A stretch of DNA of 64,000 nucleotides from Juglans regia (GCF_001411555.2 NC_049903.1:31909083-31973082); one strand, 5' to 3'; shown: positions 32,896 through 46,041, counted from the stretch's first letter. Numbers and translations are program-made. The notes: a model not told the origin generated them from the sequence alone.

Positions 32896-35700
32896 GGCGG
32901 GAGCAACGTGCAAAACACGTTTGCCTAGTTTTATGAAATGATTATTATAATGGAATACAAACAGACACAAATAACAAAAATAAACACAAATGAAGGCTTA
33001 ATTGGGACTAAATGGGAAACAAGAAAAATAACTGAAAAACAAGAAACAATCATTGTTCACAGTTAGATAGGCACTTATTATGATAGAGTAGATATATATA
33101 TATATATATATATATCTTTTTAATAAAAAAGGGGAAGAAGAAGAAAGAGAGAAATGACTAAGGAGTTGGGCCCAAGAATAACGAGAATTTCTAATAAAAT
33201 CCTATATTTTATGTTTTTTAACTTTAAAATTTATATATTATAGAGCACGCTACTGATGTGATTAGTCAAAGTAATTATTTTATATTAAAAAAGTGACACG
33301 ACCAATCAAATCAGTAGAGTGCGCAAAGAGTATGCAAAAGTAACTGCACATAAAGTTTTTGCAATGAAAATATTAAAAGAAAAAAATATGAATGACAAGA
33401 AGACTAGATACAGGGAAAATGCTAGACATTCTAGAATAATGTTTACTAATCTTAAGAATAATTCTTATTAGAAAAGATTAAATCCAAGGGTTGTTAATTA
33501 GCATTTTTATGTCAACAAAGTAAGATAATTATGTGATAATAATGCAGTTTCTAATATTATTCTAAAGGAAGATATGCAGTTTAAATGGAAGCAACTTATA
33601 CTTAATTAGACACATAAGTGGACTTGATGATATTTATTGAACATTTTAATATTATTTACAACTATAACTGAAATGAGTTCCACTTTATATAATATCTATC
33701 TCTTCTCTATTGTCAACTTTGAGATTTTGACAAAAAATTCTAAAAGATGTTTGGCTCTTTTGAAGGCATTTTTTAGTAGTATATTGACTATTGAGAGGCC
33801 GTTCCCTTGACTTTTTAGAGAGAAACTTTGCCTTCCCTCTTGAACCCACCTCAGAACGGTGAAAGGGGAGCAAAGGTTGCCCCATTTCTACTTTTCCTTC
33901 TTTTTCTCATTTCATTTTTTCTTTTCCCTCGTCTTCTCCATGCAACTGCATCTAATTTATATCTTCCTTTTTATTTATTTTTCTGCTATATCTACTTGTC
34001 TTGTCCCATTTCGATCAGACTTGAGAGGCTAGATCTATTGCTTTTTGCCCATCATCTTCATACATATCCCATGCACCAATGGAACTCACTCCCCAAGCTC
34101 CACCACAACCCACATCTGCAACCTCTTTATCACCCGTGTGTGGCCCTCACATGTTGTAAACAACACGCGCAAAAATCATACGATGCTCTATCATGGTGCT
34201 ATTAATGACTTTTCTTGTGTTTTCTCAACCTCTTTAATTCCTACATTCTCAGCATGCACTTTTTGTCCTTAGTTTTTTTCTCATTTTTATCTAGAAGAAA
34301 CAACCTAGTTTTGTTACTGTCCGTTGCTCAATCATCAACATGCGCCTCCTCTTTGGCCTTGAAATCTCTCACCACCAATTCGGAGATACACTTGGTACGT
34401 GAAGCCCAAGTGCCACCCTACACACTGGCATTTCTTAATTAGGTTTTTTCACCATTACCAAGAGGCAATATTCTATCTGTTAACTTCTAAAAGTAGCGCA
34501 ACAGGCCAAAATGAGAGAAAGATTCATTCTCGGCCTGCTGAGACTACTCGAGCCTTGATCGGTGTAGAGTGGAGCTCCCGACGGTGGTCTGGTGTGGTTG
34601 TACAGTGTCAGTGCATATATACATGGTGGTGAACAGTAAATAAATGTAGAGAAGATAAAGAGATAATGACACCCAAATTTACATGGTTCGACTTAAAGTT
34701 TACATCTACGGGGGTTTTGGAGAAGGGAGAGTCCACTATAATAAGCTTATTTACAGTCTATCATGATCTCTCTTTCTCTCTGTACAATGGAGATCTCCCT
34801 GCTCTTTCCCTTGCCCAGAGGTTCAAGAAGCTGAAGCCGTTGAAGTCGAAGAAGAAGAAGTCTCCCGAAAGTGGTTTGGTCTCTTTGCTTTATCATCTGC
34901 CCCTTGCCTACTTTATGTCTCATCTTTTCTCATTTACGTCTCATCCCCATTTTTCCTCTTGACACCCTTTCTTTCCTCAGCCTTTTCTCACTCTCTCTTA
35001 TTCTTTTCTCCTCCCTTTATCTTTTAGTAGAGACCCTTTGATGGATTGGAGTTGGTTATTTGGACATAGGATATTTTATCCCCTCCACTATTGTCTCTTA
35101 CTTCTAATAATTCTAGGATTCTAGAGAATGAGGATATAGAACGCTCTACCAGATGCCTTGGAGCAATCAACTACAATCCACCTTTGACCAATCCTTTTGA
35201 AAAAAGAGTGGAGTCCACTAGTGTTAAAAAAAAATTATTAATTTATTCATGCAGATTCTGTATTTACTCACTTTTTTCAAAGGGATTATGCGGCGCTTGT
35301 ATATTCTACGACTTCAAATATCATTTCTCTTATAAACAAAATGTTCTATAGTAGTAACTCTATCATTTGGTGCTACTTAAGGAATATAGGTCTAAACTAA
35401 TGTTTTGGTTCCTTAGTCTCTTTTTTACTTCTAATTATATGCGATGTATTGATTGATTGTAACGTGGTATTTTATTGTTGCTTCCCATCTATATAGTGAA
35501 ATCTTATTGAAAAAAACCCCTTAAGAGCATTCTTGAGTCATTGGCAGTAAAATAAAATTTGATTAGCATAACCTCCAAGCTCCAAAATGGAGGTCTGTAA
35601 TTCGAAACCTCACAAAAAAAAAAAATGATATTCCCACCGATAAAGGGTTTAAAAAATTGTTTAAAAAAACAAAAGAAAAATTGCACGTTTAGTGAGTTTT
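32235..35700. other. Intergenic region with degraded retroelement-like sequence
   Basis: No gene is supported. It has a CA microsatellite (32861-32894), a TA microsatellite (33091-33116) and a pyrimidine-rich stretch (33830-35050) whose open frames overlap one another in several frames. A segment near 34665-34720 (CCCAAATTTACATGGTTCGA, then ACGGGGGTTTTGG) resembles a piece of a plant LTR. A probable MITE of the GTGCACTC family lies near 35168-35325. Confidence 0.5.
32861..32894. repeat. (CA)n microsatellite
   Basis: Seventeen uninterrupted CA units. Confidence 0.97.
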
Positions 35701-35708
35701 TTCTGTGA

Positions 35709-37930
35709 TGTTTTTTTTAAACAGATTCATTCATTGAACTGAAGTTAATACATAGTTTGGAGACAGTGGGGAGTTTCCTCCAAATCCAGTATACACTTTG
35801 ATCTAATCAAAGCATTTTTACCAAGTAAGTAAGCTATTACATTGTCTTCTCTGTTGATATGCTTAGTAACACATACATCCAAAAACGAATTCTTGTTTTT
35901 ATATCTGAGATGATCATTCCAAAGTAGCTATCATCTGGCACCTATTTTTTAATCCTCATTACTACTCTTTTGGAATCACCCTCTAAGATTACCTTTCTCA
36001 TTCCTAGATCAAGAACAAAATTTACAGTTGTTAATGCTCCTACTACTTCTACAATTAATGGATCAGGACAAATGATCTAGTTCCTTCTCATGGTAGCCAA
36101 GTAGTTGCCTTCCTCATGTCTAACTGCAATGTCAATGCCAATCTTGTAATGCAATCTGTCAACTGCCACATCTCAATTACTCTTGCAAGACCCTGATGGA
36201 GGAAATTCTCATGTACCAATTCTCGATGTATTACTTTGATTCTGAGAGTCTGTGCTGGATTTAATTGCTGCTAGATCATGTTGCATTTGTAGAACTTGAT
36301 GTGATACTGTCTTAGGATCAATCAATACATTATTGAGCACTTTATCATTTCTTCTCCTCCATATGTTCCATAACGTCAGAGCTAATTCTTCCATTTCATC
36401 CTACTGTAACTTCATAATCATATCTACAATAAGCTCATTCATATTCTGACATGTGGCCTTGCTCTTCTAGATCTTTTTTTAACACTGTCCCAGAATATTA
36501 GTTACTGAAATGCATTCCCAAAGAATGTGTTTGGTTGTTTCTGGAACTAATAAACAAACGGGGCAGCTATCATCTGTCATCACCCTCTTTTTGCGGAGAT
36601 TCTCTTTAGTACGTAGAATGCTGAGGCAAGCTCTCCATAGGAAGTTTTTTATAGTAGAGGGAATGCCAAGATTCCATATTTTGGTCCATTCCTCTTTGTT
36701 TTGATTGCATTGTGAGCTTTAACCCTTCTTTCTCTCTTGAATCTCTCCCTGCAAGTAGTAAGCACTCTTGACATTAAAAATCCCGTTAGCTGAGCACCTC
36801 CATATCAGTTTATCTAGTCTATTAAAGTGGCTAATAGGTATTTGATTGATAATGTTTGCTTCCTGCCTTGAAAATATGGTATTGATTAGATTGGTATTCC
36901 ATTCCCTTGTTTGTTGATCAATAAGCATTACTACTTTAACTTCTGTGTCCATCATCTGAAAACCATTCTGAGGTTTAAAAGTGGTGGGTGTTGGTAGTCA
37001 TTTGTCTATCCAGATTTTAATTGAGTGACCATTCTCTATCCTCCAAATGGTTCATTCTTCTAGTAGAGGTCTGGCAACTAAAAGGCTTCTCTATATATAA
37101 GAAGGACTATTGCCTAACTTTGCTTTGAAAAAGTCAGTGTGAGGGAATTTGGATTTTGCAACACTCTCCATCCTTGTTTTGTTAGTAGAGCAATATTAAA
37201 GTTTTCAAAATCTCTAAACCCTTGTCCCCCTTCAACTTTAGATTTCCCCATCTGACTCCAATTAATCCAGTTTATTTTCCTCTCTTGATTGATCTATCCC
37301 CACCAATAAGCTTTCATCAGCTTGTTAAGCTCATGCAACAGGTTTTTAGGAAGTTTGAAAATCTCCATAGAATAAATTGGAATAACTTGTATGACAGATT
37401 TTAGAAAAGTCTCTTTACTAGCTCTTGATAGAAATCTCAACTTCCCACTGTTTAATTTAGCTTTCATCTTGTTCAGAATAGTAGAAAATGCCCTCACTCT
37501 TGATCTTCCTAACAAAGCAGGTAATCCTAAATAATTTTTATAGGAAGATATTGGAAATAATTCTCATAGGAAGATATTGGAAATAATTCTCATAGGAAGA
37601 TATTGTTCTCATACCTGCTATGCTAACAATGTAGTTTGTAGCAGCTGCTCTTGTATTCTTGCTAAAAAATAGAGAGGACTTTTCAGTAGAAGAGGCTTGG
37701 CAGAATAAGATATTGTCCACTCAACTCTTGCAATCTACTTCATTCAATTGAAGAGGCTTGGCAGAATAAGATACTGTCATATGCAAAAACACAGAAGATT
37801 GATGGTGAGCTACCCTCTTGCCAATGGAAACCCAGAAATGAGAGTAAGAGCTTCTGAGCTGTATGACAGATTTTTCTGTAATGTTCGTTGGCACCCAAAA
37901 TAAAATGGCAATTTTGATTTATGTTATTAA
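35709..37930 (-). pseudogene. Broken LINE (L1-type) ORF2 3' part
   Basis: Minus-strand fragments in broken frames line up in the order expected for a plant LINE. The reverse transcriptase end gives FAYDSILFCQASS near 37780. A piece at 37294-37515 reads KLRFLSRASKETFLKSVIQ and ends MKAYWWG. At 36719-36955 it reads QIPISHFNRLDKLIW and NGIFNVKSAYYL. A zf-RVT-like piece at about 36480-36720 reads IKNFLWRACLSILRTKENL. An RNase-H-like tail at about 35760-36000 has HISREDNVIAYLLGKNAL. Stops and frameshifts separate all pieces, and a local tandem duplication lies at 37541-37607. It is 5'-truncated and dead; the T-run at 35709 may mark its poly(A) tail. Confidence 0.8.
37541..37607. repeat. 27-bp tandem repeat in the LINE remnant
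   Basis: ATAGGAAGATATTGGAAATA plus ATTCTC occurs twice in full and a third time in part. A further 28-base duplication, beginning GAAGAGGCTTGGCAGAATAA, lies close by at about 37691-37718 and 37751-37778. Confidence 0.9.
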
Positions 37931-37934
37931 TGAG

Positions 37935-37985
37935 CAATACTACTCGAAGAGGACGAACACACAGAAACCGTCAGAGTCTCTCTCG
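37935..37985 (+). other. Probable first leader exon of the HAKAI-type gene
   Basis: A short non-repetitive GC-richer stretch ends GTCTCTCTCG directly before GTAAG. Without the LTR insertion the site would read CTCG|GTAAGTTTTCTTCG, a very good plant donor. The only good acceptor before the coding start is CTAG at 41451-41454. The exon start is unknown and RNA evidence is absent. Confidence 0.5.
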
Positions 37986-37990
37986 GTAAG

Positions 37991-40741
37991 ATGTAACATC
38001 CAGGCCCATTAAACCCAAACCTAGCCCAAGGCACAGCCCAGGCCCATTGAAATTTTTATTTTCCCCTGCTGTTTTTCCCCCAGCCCCCACGATAACTCCC
38101 CCAACTTCTCCCTGTTTCACGCAGCCACCACTTCAAGTTCAGATCCACCCCCCACCTCCCTCTCACTCCTCTGTTTCTTCCTCTCGGCCTCTCTCCATAT
38201 TTTTTTTCACCTTCTCCTTTCAATCCCGCCACTCTCTCTGCGTCTCCCTATTCTTGTAACTGCCACCCACCACCATAGGCCAAGCCCTCCACCACGACGC
38301 CGGTAAGCTTGCCCTCCCCTTCGCTTTCTCTTTCCCTCTAACCCTCCGTTAATCTCTCTCTCTCTCTCCTCTGTTTCTCTCTCTCTCCACCGTTTGCATC
38401 TCTCCTCCGTTTTGCCGCCAGACTGTGTGCCACCGCCTCCCTCTTTCGGTTTGTCGATGCCGTTGTCGTGTGCCACCAAGTCGCAGGCCGTCGCTGTTCG
38501 TCCTCCGTTTTGCTCAGCCGCGCCATCTCCCCCGTTGTTTTCATCCTCTCCAGGTTGCGCCTCCACGCCAGTCGCCACGCCGATCGCTCATCCCTTCTCC
38601 CCGATTTCGGTCGCCCCTCTTCACGCCGGTAAGCTCGCTGCCCCTGTCCGTAGCTCTCTTTATCTTCTATAATTTTTCTCTGTTTTTCAGTTTGTTATAA
38701 TTCCTAAAAATGACTGCCTTGGCAAATTCCATGCTTTTGGTTGTTGTTCCGGTGTCCGTATTCCCCAGTACACATTCCTCTCTTTAATTTATTTTTCCTG
38801 TTGTGTGTTTTCACATTTCAGACTAGGTTTTTTTTCCTCCCCCAGTAGCCCCTTTAAGTCCTGAACCGTGACTAACATAGGCCATCGGAGTCAACCTCTT
38901 ACTGCCAAAGGCATCGAAATCAGTCCTAGACTGCGTATTCTCAGTATTGAATTCACCGTATTCACTGCAACGAAATTAGGGTAAGAAAATCCGAGCATTA
39001 GTATCGTATTTATACTGTTTTTTTGGTGACTTGTACATTAGTGCTTTTTGGATGGTTGTATTGGTTTCTGGTTGTGTAAGAAACTTTAGAGTTGTGACTT
39101 CTTGGTTGCGTTGATGTGTGGATAGCCTCTGATTTGAGGTGTTGTGGGCGAAGAAGACTCAGTAGTGTGGCTGTTTGGGTTGCTGTATAGATTGTGTGCG
39201 ACGTGGGGTGTTGCTGGTTGTAGTATTGTGGGCGGAGAAGACCTGATTGTGTGGTTGTTGTGTTGATCTGTGACGGTGTAGGTTGATGTGTGACTGTCTG
39301 GGTATTTACATGTTGTTGTTGGATTGTTGGACATGTCGTTTTGTCATGTCGGGCAAATGTAGTTTGGTGATTGGTTGGAAAGTGAGGGATAAGTGTCTTG
39401 AACATGTGATTGATGGGTTGGCGTACAATTGTGATGGTGAAGTGAAATTGAGGAGGATGGGCGAAATTAGTCTTGTATCGTTATTGGGGCTGTGTTGTAT
39501 AATTAAGAATCGGGGTATTATGATGAATTGTACATGCTGAATTTGTAATTTGAGTTATGGATTTTTGTTAGTAAAGTTAGTTTGTGTTTGTTTGGTTATT
39601 AATACTTGGTGAATATTTTCTGGTTTAGGACCTTAGGTTGTGAGACTATTAGGGGTCGGACACAAGACTTAGATAACACGCTACAAGAATCAGGTTAGCG
39701 GGATTCTTATACTAGACTTTGCATAAAACGAATGGACTGAGGTTGATTTTATGAAAAATATGCATGCTTTGTTATGAAAAGAAAATTTGAAAACAACCTC
39801 GGTCATTTATCTGCATTACTCATGAAATCCGTATAAAAAGAGAAAAATATTTTCTGTCATGACTGGTGTAGACATGAGCTATTGTTGACATTTTTTTTCT
39901 GAACTGTGCAAAAAAAGCGAATATGAAATCTGAAATTTATGCATGACTAAGTGAAGATGCTTTGAATCTGTTTTTAATTATGTGAAGATGATGTGAATCT
40001 GTTCAGTACTTTGTTTTGATATGATGTGGCATCTGAAAAACCTTTGGCATGAATTTCAGATTCTATATCTGATTATATTTCTAGTCATGATTCGATGATT
40101 CTGATTATGCTTTGCTCTAATTTATGGCCTTGCCACGGGTAATAGTAGTGGCCTCCGGCCCAGCCACGGGTTATAGTTGTCGCCTCTATTTGAGTACATA
40201 CTATTTTGGTGACAGAGTGATTTATGTTTTGCTTGGCTATCCGCAGATGCACAACCCTATCACAGGGGGTAAACATGACATCTATTATGATATGATGCTC
40301 TGATATGATAATGATGATGTTGCTCAGTTATGTCATGGCAAAGAATTTTCGAATATGAATGTTTTGTGTCGCTTTGATATTTTGATAACATGTTGATTCT
40401 GCATTCTGAAACTAAAAATGTTTTGTTTTGCATTCTAAACCTTGTAAATGCTCATGTTTACATACTAGTATATGTTCTATGCTTATTGAGTTGTTGATAA
40501 CTCACCCCTTATATCCACAATATTTTCAGATGATGTGAATGTTTCAGTTGAGGATCCAGAATAAGATGCGAGGACAAGATTGTTGAGTGTAAGGGATAAG
40601 TACTAAGATTACTGGAGACTGTTATTTAGTAGATTTGATTTATTATGTTGATTTAGTTTATTGGGATGTTGACACGTTTATTAAGACTTTGAGGAGTTGT
40701 TGGTTTATTTGTTGGATCATTTCATTGATAACCTTGTGGAG

Positions 40742-40777
<36 letters not shown>

Positions 40778-40897
40778 AGTTGATGAAAATAGATGAAATT
40801 ATGTTTATGGAATCTTTGAAAATTTTATTTGTACTGTTAGATATGATTTTAAGTGACAGGAAGTAACTCTCCAACCCACCTGGAACCGGGGCGTTAC
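37991..40897. mobile_element. Solo LTR of a Ty3-type retrotransposon
   Basis: The 2.9-kb block begins (A)TGTAACATCC and ends GGGGCGTTAC, inverted ends typical of plant chromovirus (Tekay/Del-like) LTRs. GTAAG flanks it on both sides (37986-37990 and 40898-40902), which fits a 5-bp target duplication; the exact ends are uncertain by one base. A TTGAGTTGTTGATAACTCAC segment and a TTTCAGATGATG segment near 40480-40545 are typical of these LTRs. There is no internal gag-pol and no second LTR, hence solo. The many overlapping open frames at 38.0-38.7 kb come from C-rich low-complexity sequence and are not genes. A TA microsatellite lies at 40744-40773. Confidence 0.75.
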
Positions 40898-41541
40898 GTA
40901 AGTTTTCTTCGGCGTTTCTCACATTCATTTTTCATATGGATTTCTATCTTGTCGCTCTTAAATCCTTATTATTCTCTTAGAGTTTTATCTGAGAAAATTG
41001 GAAAAAGGGAAGAAATTCTATAGCACATAATACCCCATTAATGCTCTGCAAAACCATGATTACAGATCTAATTTATGCGCATTCTACTGGATTAATTCTA
41101 TTAAACTATTTCTTTGTTGAATTGCCAGCTTACTGGACTCATGCATTTGTAGTTTATTTAGTTAATCTTGTTCTCTAAATTATGAATTGGGACCGTTTTG
41201 TGACTTGCTGCAATTTAATTCTCACCTTTAACAAGTTCCTCACTTTATAGTTCAACGTACTTGTACTGATTAAGGGAAAAGAATGCATGTGAATTTGTTT
41301 CTGAATTTGAAAACTAAATACACCCTTGATTGTGATTAGTGATGTGTACTTGTTATGGTTTGATTTACAAGATTGATTAGTATAAATTTGATTGTCTCTT
41401 CTGTTTCGCTCTATGACTATGATGGTAGGTTTTTCTTCTCAATTGTTTGACTAGAGGAAAGGCTTTGATTTATAGGACTCGAAGAATTGAAGTGGAGTAT
41501 TGGAGAAAAAGTGAAGGAGAGTGAACATATCTGGGTGAAAG

Positions 41542-44500
41542 ATGCTTCAGATCCGGCTTAGGCCATCCTCAGAAGGTGCTGGAGGGGCGAAGCCCTTGCC
41601 TGTGGAAACTGTGACAGTCGCATGCCCTGACCACCTTGTCCTTGCTGATCTCCCTGTAGCAAAGGGTATTGGTGCAGCAACTTCCGCTTCCCTTGTCAAG
41701 ACTGTTGGTCGTAGGTCCCGTCGCCCTCTTGGTGAGAGAGTCCATTTTTGTGTTCGCTGTGATTTTCCCATCTCTATCTATGGGCGCCTGGTACTTACTA
41801 AACATAACTGTTACCATTCTCCTAGTTGCTTTTGAACTCTCTCTGGATGTTTTCTTCTCTAATTACATAGTCTCTTGTCTGGCTTGTGTCATATCAAATT
41901 TCTTTATTTTTATAGAAGATCGAGGTAATAGGCAATCTGTTAACTTTTCTTGTTAATCTCATCAGGAATGCAAGATTTATTTAGAATATCAGAAATGAAA
42001 AATTTATTGTTGTCAACCCTTTCTAAGGTCCTTGTACGATATAGGACGTCAGGCGAATGAACTTTGTTTCATTAGGGTTCGGAAATGGACTTATTGTATA
42101 CTTCCTATGTACTTGGGTTGTGTCCCTCTTTGCTTTTAATAAGATTGCCTTACTTATTACAAGAAATGGACATATATAATCTTCAAATTACTTTTAAAAA
42201 TAAATTTTAAAAGAAACCTTGAAAAAATGGAAACCGCTGTCTTGTATTTTAAGGGTTCAGAACGTTCGTTATATAGTTAGTTAGCGATTCAATTGTTTTC
42301 ATTCCCTTGAACAGCAATTTATGCCTTGCAGTTTCCTTGAAGTATGTTTGAAATATTAAGTTATAATGTGATTTAATTTGTTCAGCTGATGCGATGTAAG
42401 ATATAACAAAAGTTAAACTCTTGCATTCCTGATCAAGCCTTTCACTTTGTTTCCTGTAGATACCTCAGTGTAGTGGCAAGTTTGGAAAGTTTGTAATACT
42501 AATTCAATTTCTATCCTTATTTTGCTGATTGCTCAGATATTTTAGTCCATATAATTTTCAATGCTTTTATTTAGTGTGAAACACATATGAAGGAAGAATA
42601 CAGCAATGTTAAGTAGTAAGGTACTGATTGCCAATCCCATGTAAGAAGGTGGGCCCTATCTAAATGAAGGCTGCTTATATTCATTGCCTTTTGTGTGCTG
42701 CACAGTACATGTCTACTAAAGTGTTTTGGTGGCTTTGTATGGATTTTATGTTGTCTAACATGTTTATGCCCCTGCAGAGTCCTTGCGAGCATGCCTTCTG
42801 TCTCGATTGTGCTAGGAGTGATTCAATATGCTACCTGTAAGGAAATATCTGAACTTTTTATGGCTATCTTTTGCTACTAACTCAATGGTTATTTCTTTCC
42901 TTGCAACACCCTACTGAAAACAAATCTGCAAGATTTCCTTTTGTGTTTGTTTTTAACTGTTTTGTAGTATTCATGATATTCATCTCCAGTTTCTGCCTCC
43001 ATTTCTTTCACAACCTTGTCTTTGACTTATCACCCTTCCCCAAGAGAGAGAGAGAATCTTTTGATTCAACTATTTCGACACATACAAACAGAGATTAGCC
43101 CTCTGATACCCCTCCACGCCAATTTCATGCAGTTGAACCTTGAGCCCCTTTATATGAGGACTACTTATCTACAAGTGCTGGCACTGAGTCTAAGAAGTGA
43201 TTCAAGTCATAGAAATGAATGCCTGTGTTTTATCGTTTTATCCTTCAGATGGGTCCTAATCCGAATGCCCATCACCCTTTCCCACAACCCTAAAACCAAA
43301 AGGCTAGTAGAGGGAGGAGGATTCTCATCCTTACCACTGCCCCTGTGTTTAACTGCTGACCATTACAGTGAGTTGCAATTTTGTCATTAAGTTTCTCTGC
43401 TGCTGGTTTGTGGGCATCACTATAGAGAAGAAAATTTTGAACTTGCTTTGCAAATGATTTGGTATTCTTGTCTAGCCCATCTCATACGAATTCAATGTTG
43501 CGTCTGTTAGCCCTTAAGATTTCCTAACCTAATTCTTTGTAAGTTTTAGATTGGTCTGTTGAAACCGTAGTGCTGCTAGAAATTAGTAGTCCTGACTTGT
43601 TACTTTTGGCTGATGTGTCGGGTAAAAACTATACTGTTTAAAATTTAATCTAGTAAAAACTATAGAGAAATGCTGCTCTTCCAGATGGGGGATCCCGAAT
43701 GTTTTTATTTTTTTTTTAATGATTAAGGAAGTGTTTTTTAATGATGTTGTAAGAAATTAAGTGTTAAAAAAATTCATTAAAAAAAAAAAAAAACTGCTCT
43801 GTTGGGATCCCCCATGTGTGGCTGTAGAGCCACTCAAAAATATAATCAATTGTTTCTTAGAAATTAAATTTCTAATGAAGGGTTGTTTACTTTACTGTTA
43901 ACTTCCTGCCATTTTTTTTCCCAACAACTATCATAGGTCTTTTGTGCTAAAATGTATGAAATGATTGATGACTGAACTAAGCAATTCTTTCTCATCTGTT
44001 CTGGAATACAGTTGTGATGAGCGTATACAGAAGATTCAGACAATTAAAATGATGGAAGGGATATTCATCTGTGCAGCACCACATTGTCTCAAGTCTTTTT
44101 TGAAGAGGTCTGATTTTGAATCTCATATCCAGGAGAGCCATGCTAACCTTCTTCAACCCAATGCCGAGAAAGAAGATGGAAATGAGTCAGAGTCTCAACT
44201 TGCTAAACAACCTACTGCTTCGGACCCCACTGCCCGTGGTCCTCCAAGACCAGTATTTTCTCCTGGTTCAAATTCCCAACTTCATGATCGTGAAGACAGA
44301 ACTCATCGACAGCAACCTAGGGAACCGCCGCCTCCAAGGCCAGTCATACAGCCAAAGCAACCTAGTTTTGGCCAAGTACAAAATCATCCCTCAGAGCTGC
44401 AACCCGACAACAACCGACCCCAAGGCTTTGACAGGCTGGGCCCCCAAAACCGCTTCCATCAACAGATTTTTGACACCCACGCCACCCCACAACAAGAATC

Positions 44501-45194
44501 TGGCCAGTTTTCAGACAAACAGCAAGGAATCCTATCTGAGAGTCCATTTCCTGAATACCCACCCATGCATTCCTTTCAGCCATCTAATTTTGCCGTGCCA
44601 GTTAATTCAAATCCAATGCTAAATCCTCCTCTCCCTTATGGATATCCTCCTTTCCAGCCTGAGGGAGGCCAACCATTTTATGGCACTCCCTATGAGGTTA
44701 CGCGGCAGGATTCAGCATCAGAAGCAGGAGCAGAACAGGGATCATTGTTGGGTTTCCCACCAGTTCAAGCAGGTGGTGTAAATTTCCCAGCAGCGTATGC
44801 TCAGCCCTGGAATGCAGGCTTTGTTGGTTTGCCTTTTGAGCATCAACCTGGTGGTCAAGGCATTATAGATGGTTTCACAAATGCATCAGATTCTCATGGG
44901 AAAGCTGCATTTCATCAAGGTGAGTTTGGACGCAGTCCTGGAGGTATGCCTTCAAATCCTCCCCCGCCCTTGGCCAGTAAGGGTATGGAACAAGTGCAGA
45001 GTGGCAACTTAATGGATCCAAGGGATGGCAAGGGCATATTAGCACCACAGCCCCTGACACTCCCGCCACCGCCTCCACCCCGACCTCATTCCTCGCAACT
45101 TAAAAGAAAGTTCTATCCCGATGCTAGCCGTGATGGACAGGGCTATGGGTGGCAGCATGAAAACCGTGATAGCTATGGGAGTGGCCAGGAATAG
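41542..45194 (+). CDS. HAKAI-type RING E3 ubiquitin ligase
   Basis: Three coding exons: 41542-41790, 42778-42836 and 44012-45194, 1491 bases in total, encoding 496 aa. A C3HC4 RING spans residues 70-104 (Cys70, Cys73, Cys86, His88, Cys91, Cys94, Cys101, Cys104) and is followed by a C2H2 finger (Cys123, Cys128, His141, His146). This RING plus C2H2 pair is the mark of HAKAI. The remaining 350 residues are Pro/Gln/Gly-rich and disordered, ending NRDSYGSGQE. In plants HAKAI belongs to the nuclear m6A methyltransferase complex with MTA, MTB, FIP37 and VIRILIZER (family knowledge). The start ATG follows a leader exon that begins after an acceptor at 41454. Introns are GT-AG, and intron 2 carries a MITE. 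The leader intron appears to have received the solo LTR. Confidence 0.93.
43664..43836. mobile_element. MITE in HAKAI intron 2
   Basis: The left end AGATGGGGGATCCC is mirrored by GGGATCCCCCATGTG on the right. The outer AAATGCTGCTCT and AGAGCAGT/AGAGCCACTC pieces are also inverted. The core is AT-rich with long A and T runs. Confidence 0.65.
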
Positions 45195-45970
45195 CAAATA
45201 TGCCGGTTTTCACTTCAGAACCTTTTTACATTTGAACTCATTGAATCAATCAATTTAGCCCGTTGTGCCTTTTATTTGTTCCCGATAAAGCGTTAGTCGA
45301 TCTCATGCTCTGTGGGTCCAGTTTGTTCGTATATTTTGATTGGATATCTTGCGAATATCTTCAGCATATTCTTTACAGTGCTTCCCCATATCACAGACAC
45401 TCAGATGTAGTTTGAATGAAACATTTGAGATGTAAAATTTTCATAAAATTTTTGTTTATTTTTTGGGAAAAAGAGCAGCAGACATGAGTAAGGAATATTT
45501 TATGAGATGAGATGAGATGAAATTGAAGTTAAAAAATTGAATAAAATATTATTAGAATATAATTTTTTTTTTTTTTAGAATTTGAAAAAATTGAATTGTT
45601 TATTTTATTTTGTGCAGAGATTTAGAAAAATTATAATGATAAGATGATAAATTTTTAAAATTTTAGATTTTAATCTTGAAAACAAATCAGTAATTAAATT
45701 TCAAATATTTTGGAACAATTAAAAACCAGAATAATGTCATTTTCACGTGTATAAAAATAAGTAGGTTTTCACTTTTCCATGAGCTGTTGCATGGCTCAGA
45801 AGATGTGTGTGTGTATTAAATGGTCCAAGACTCAATTTAAAACCTTTCACGACTAATGAGGGTCTTGGAATCACATAACGAATATAATTCCTTCCACAAC
45901 TCAATGGCAGTTGCCGGTTTGGAGTGACATATTTAATCCTTCCACGACTAAATGACTAGAAGTCTACCAC
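45195..45970. other. 3' flank of the HAKAI gene and intergenic sequence
   Basis: No gene. A truncated copy of the Tourist-like family lies at about 45480-45690 (GATGAGATGAGATG and AAATAAAATATTATTAG-type blocks) without clear ends. Confidence 0.55.
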
Positions 45971-45973
45971 CAA

Positions 45974-46041
45974 TAGAATTCTGCCACGTAATTAAATTAC
46001 AATTCTATGCTAATAATTAATGTCGACGTGGCAAGATTCTA
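45974..46041. promoter_or_regulatory. Inverted ACGTGG repeat in the C2 gene promoter
   Basis: TAGAATTCTGCCACGT (45974-45989) is mirrored by ACGTGGCAAGATTCTA (46026-46041), 14 of 16 positions, with the second copy abutting the TATA box. ACGTGGC is the core of the ABRE/G-box recognised by plant bZIP factors, so two such sites face each other. Confidence 0.55.

Noticed and set aside
33828..34962. Series of 75-125-codon plus-strand frames
   Set aside because: Pyrimidine-rich sequence gives open frames in several registers; no family motif, start context or exon pattern was seen.
38047..38700. Several overlapping open frames rich in Pro, Ser and Arg on both strands
   Set aside because: They come from C-rich low-complexity sequence within the solo LTR, overlap in up to four frames and show no domain.
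39086..39405. Thr/Asn/His-rich minus-strand frame of up to 131 codons
   Set aside because: It lies within the solo LTR and reflects a GT/TG-rich tract on the plus strand.
44116..44622. 168-codon frame overlapping HAKAI exon 3
   Set aside because: It is a shifted frame of the Pro/Gln-rich coding exon; the real frame carries the zinc-finger protein continuously.
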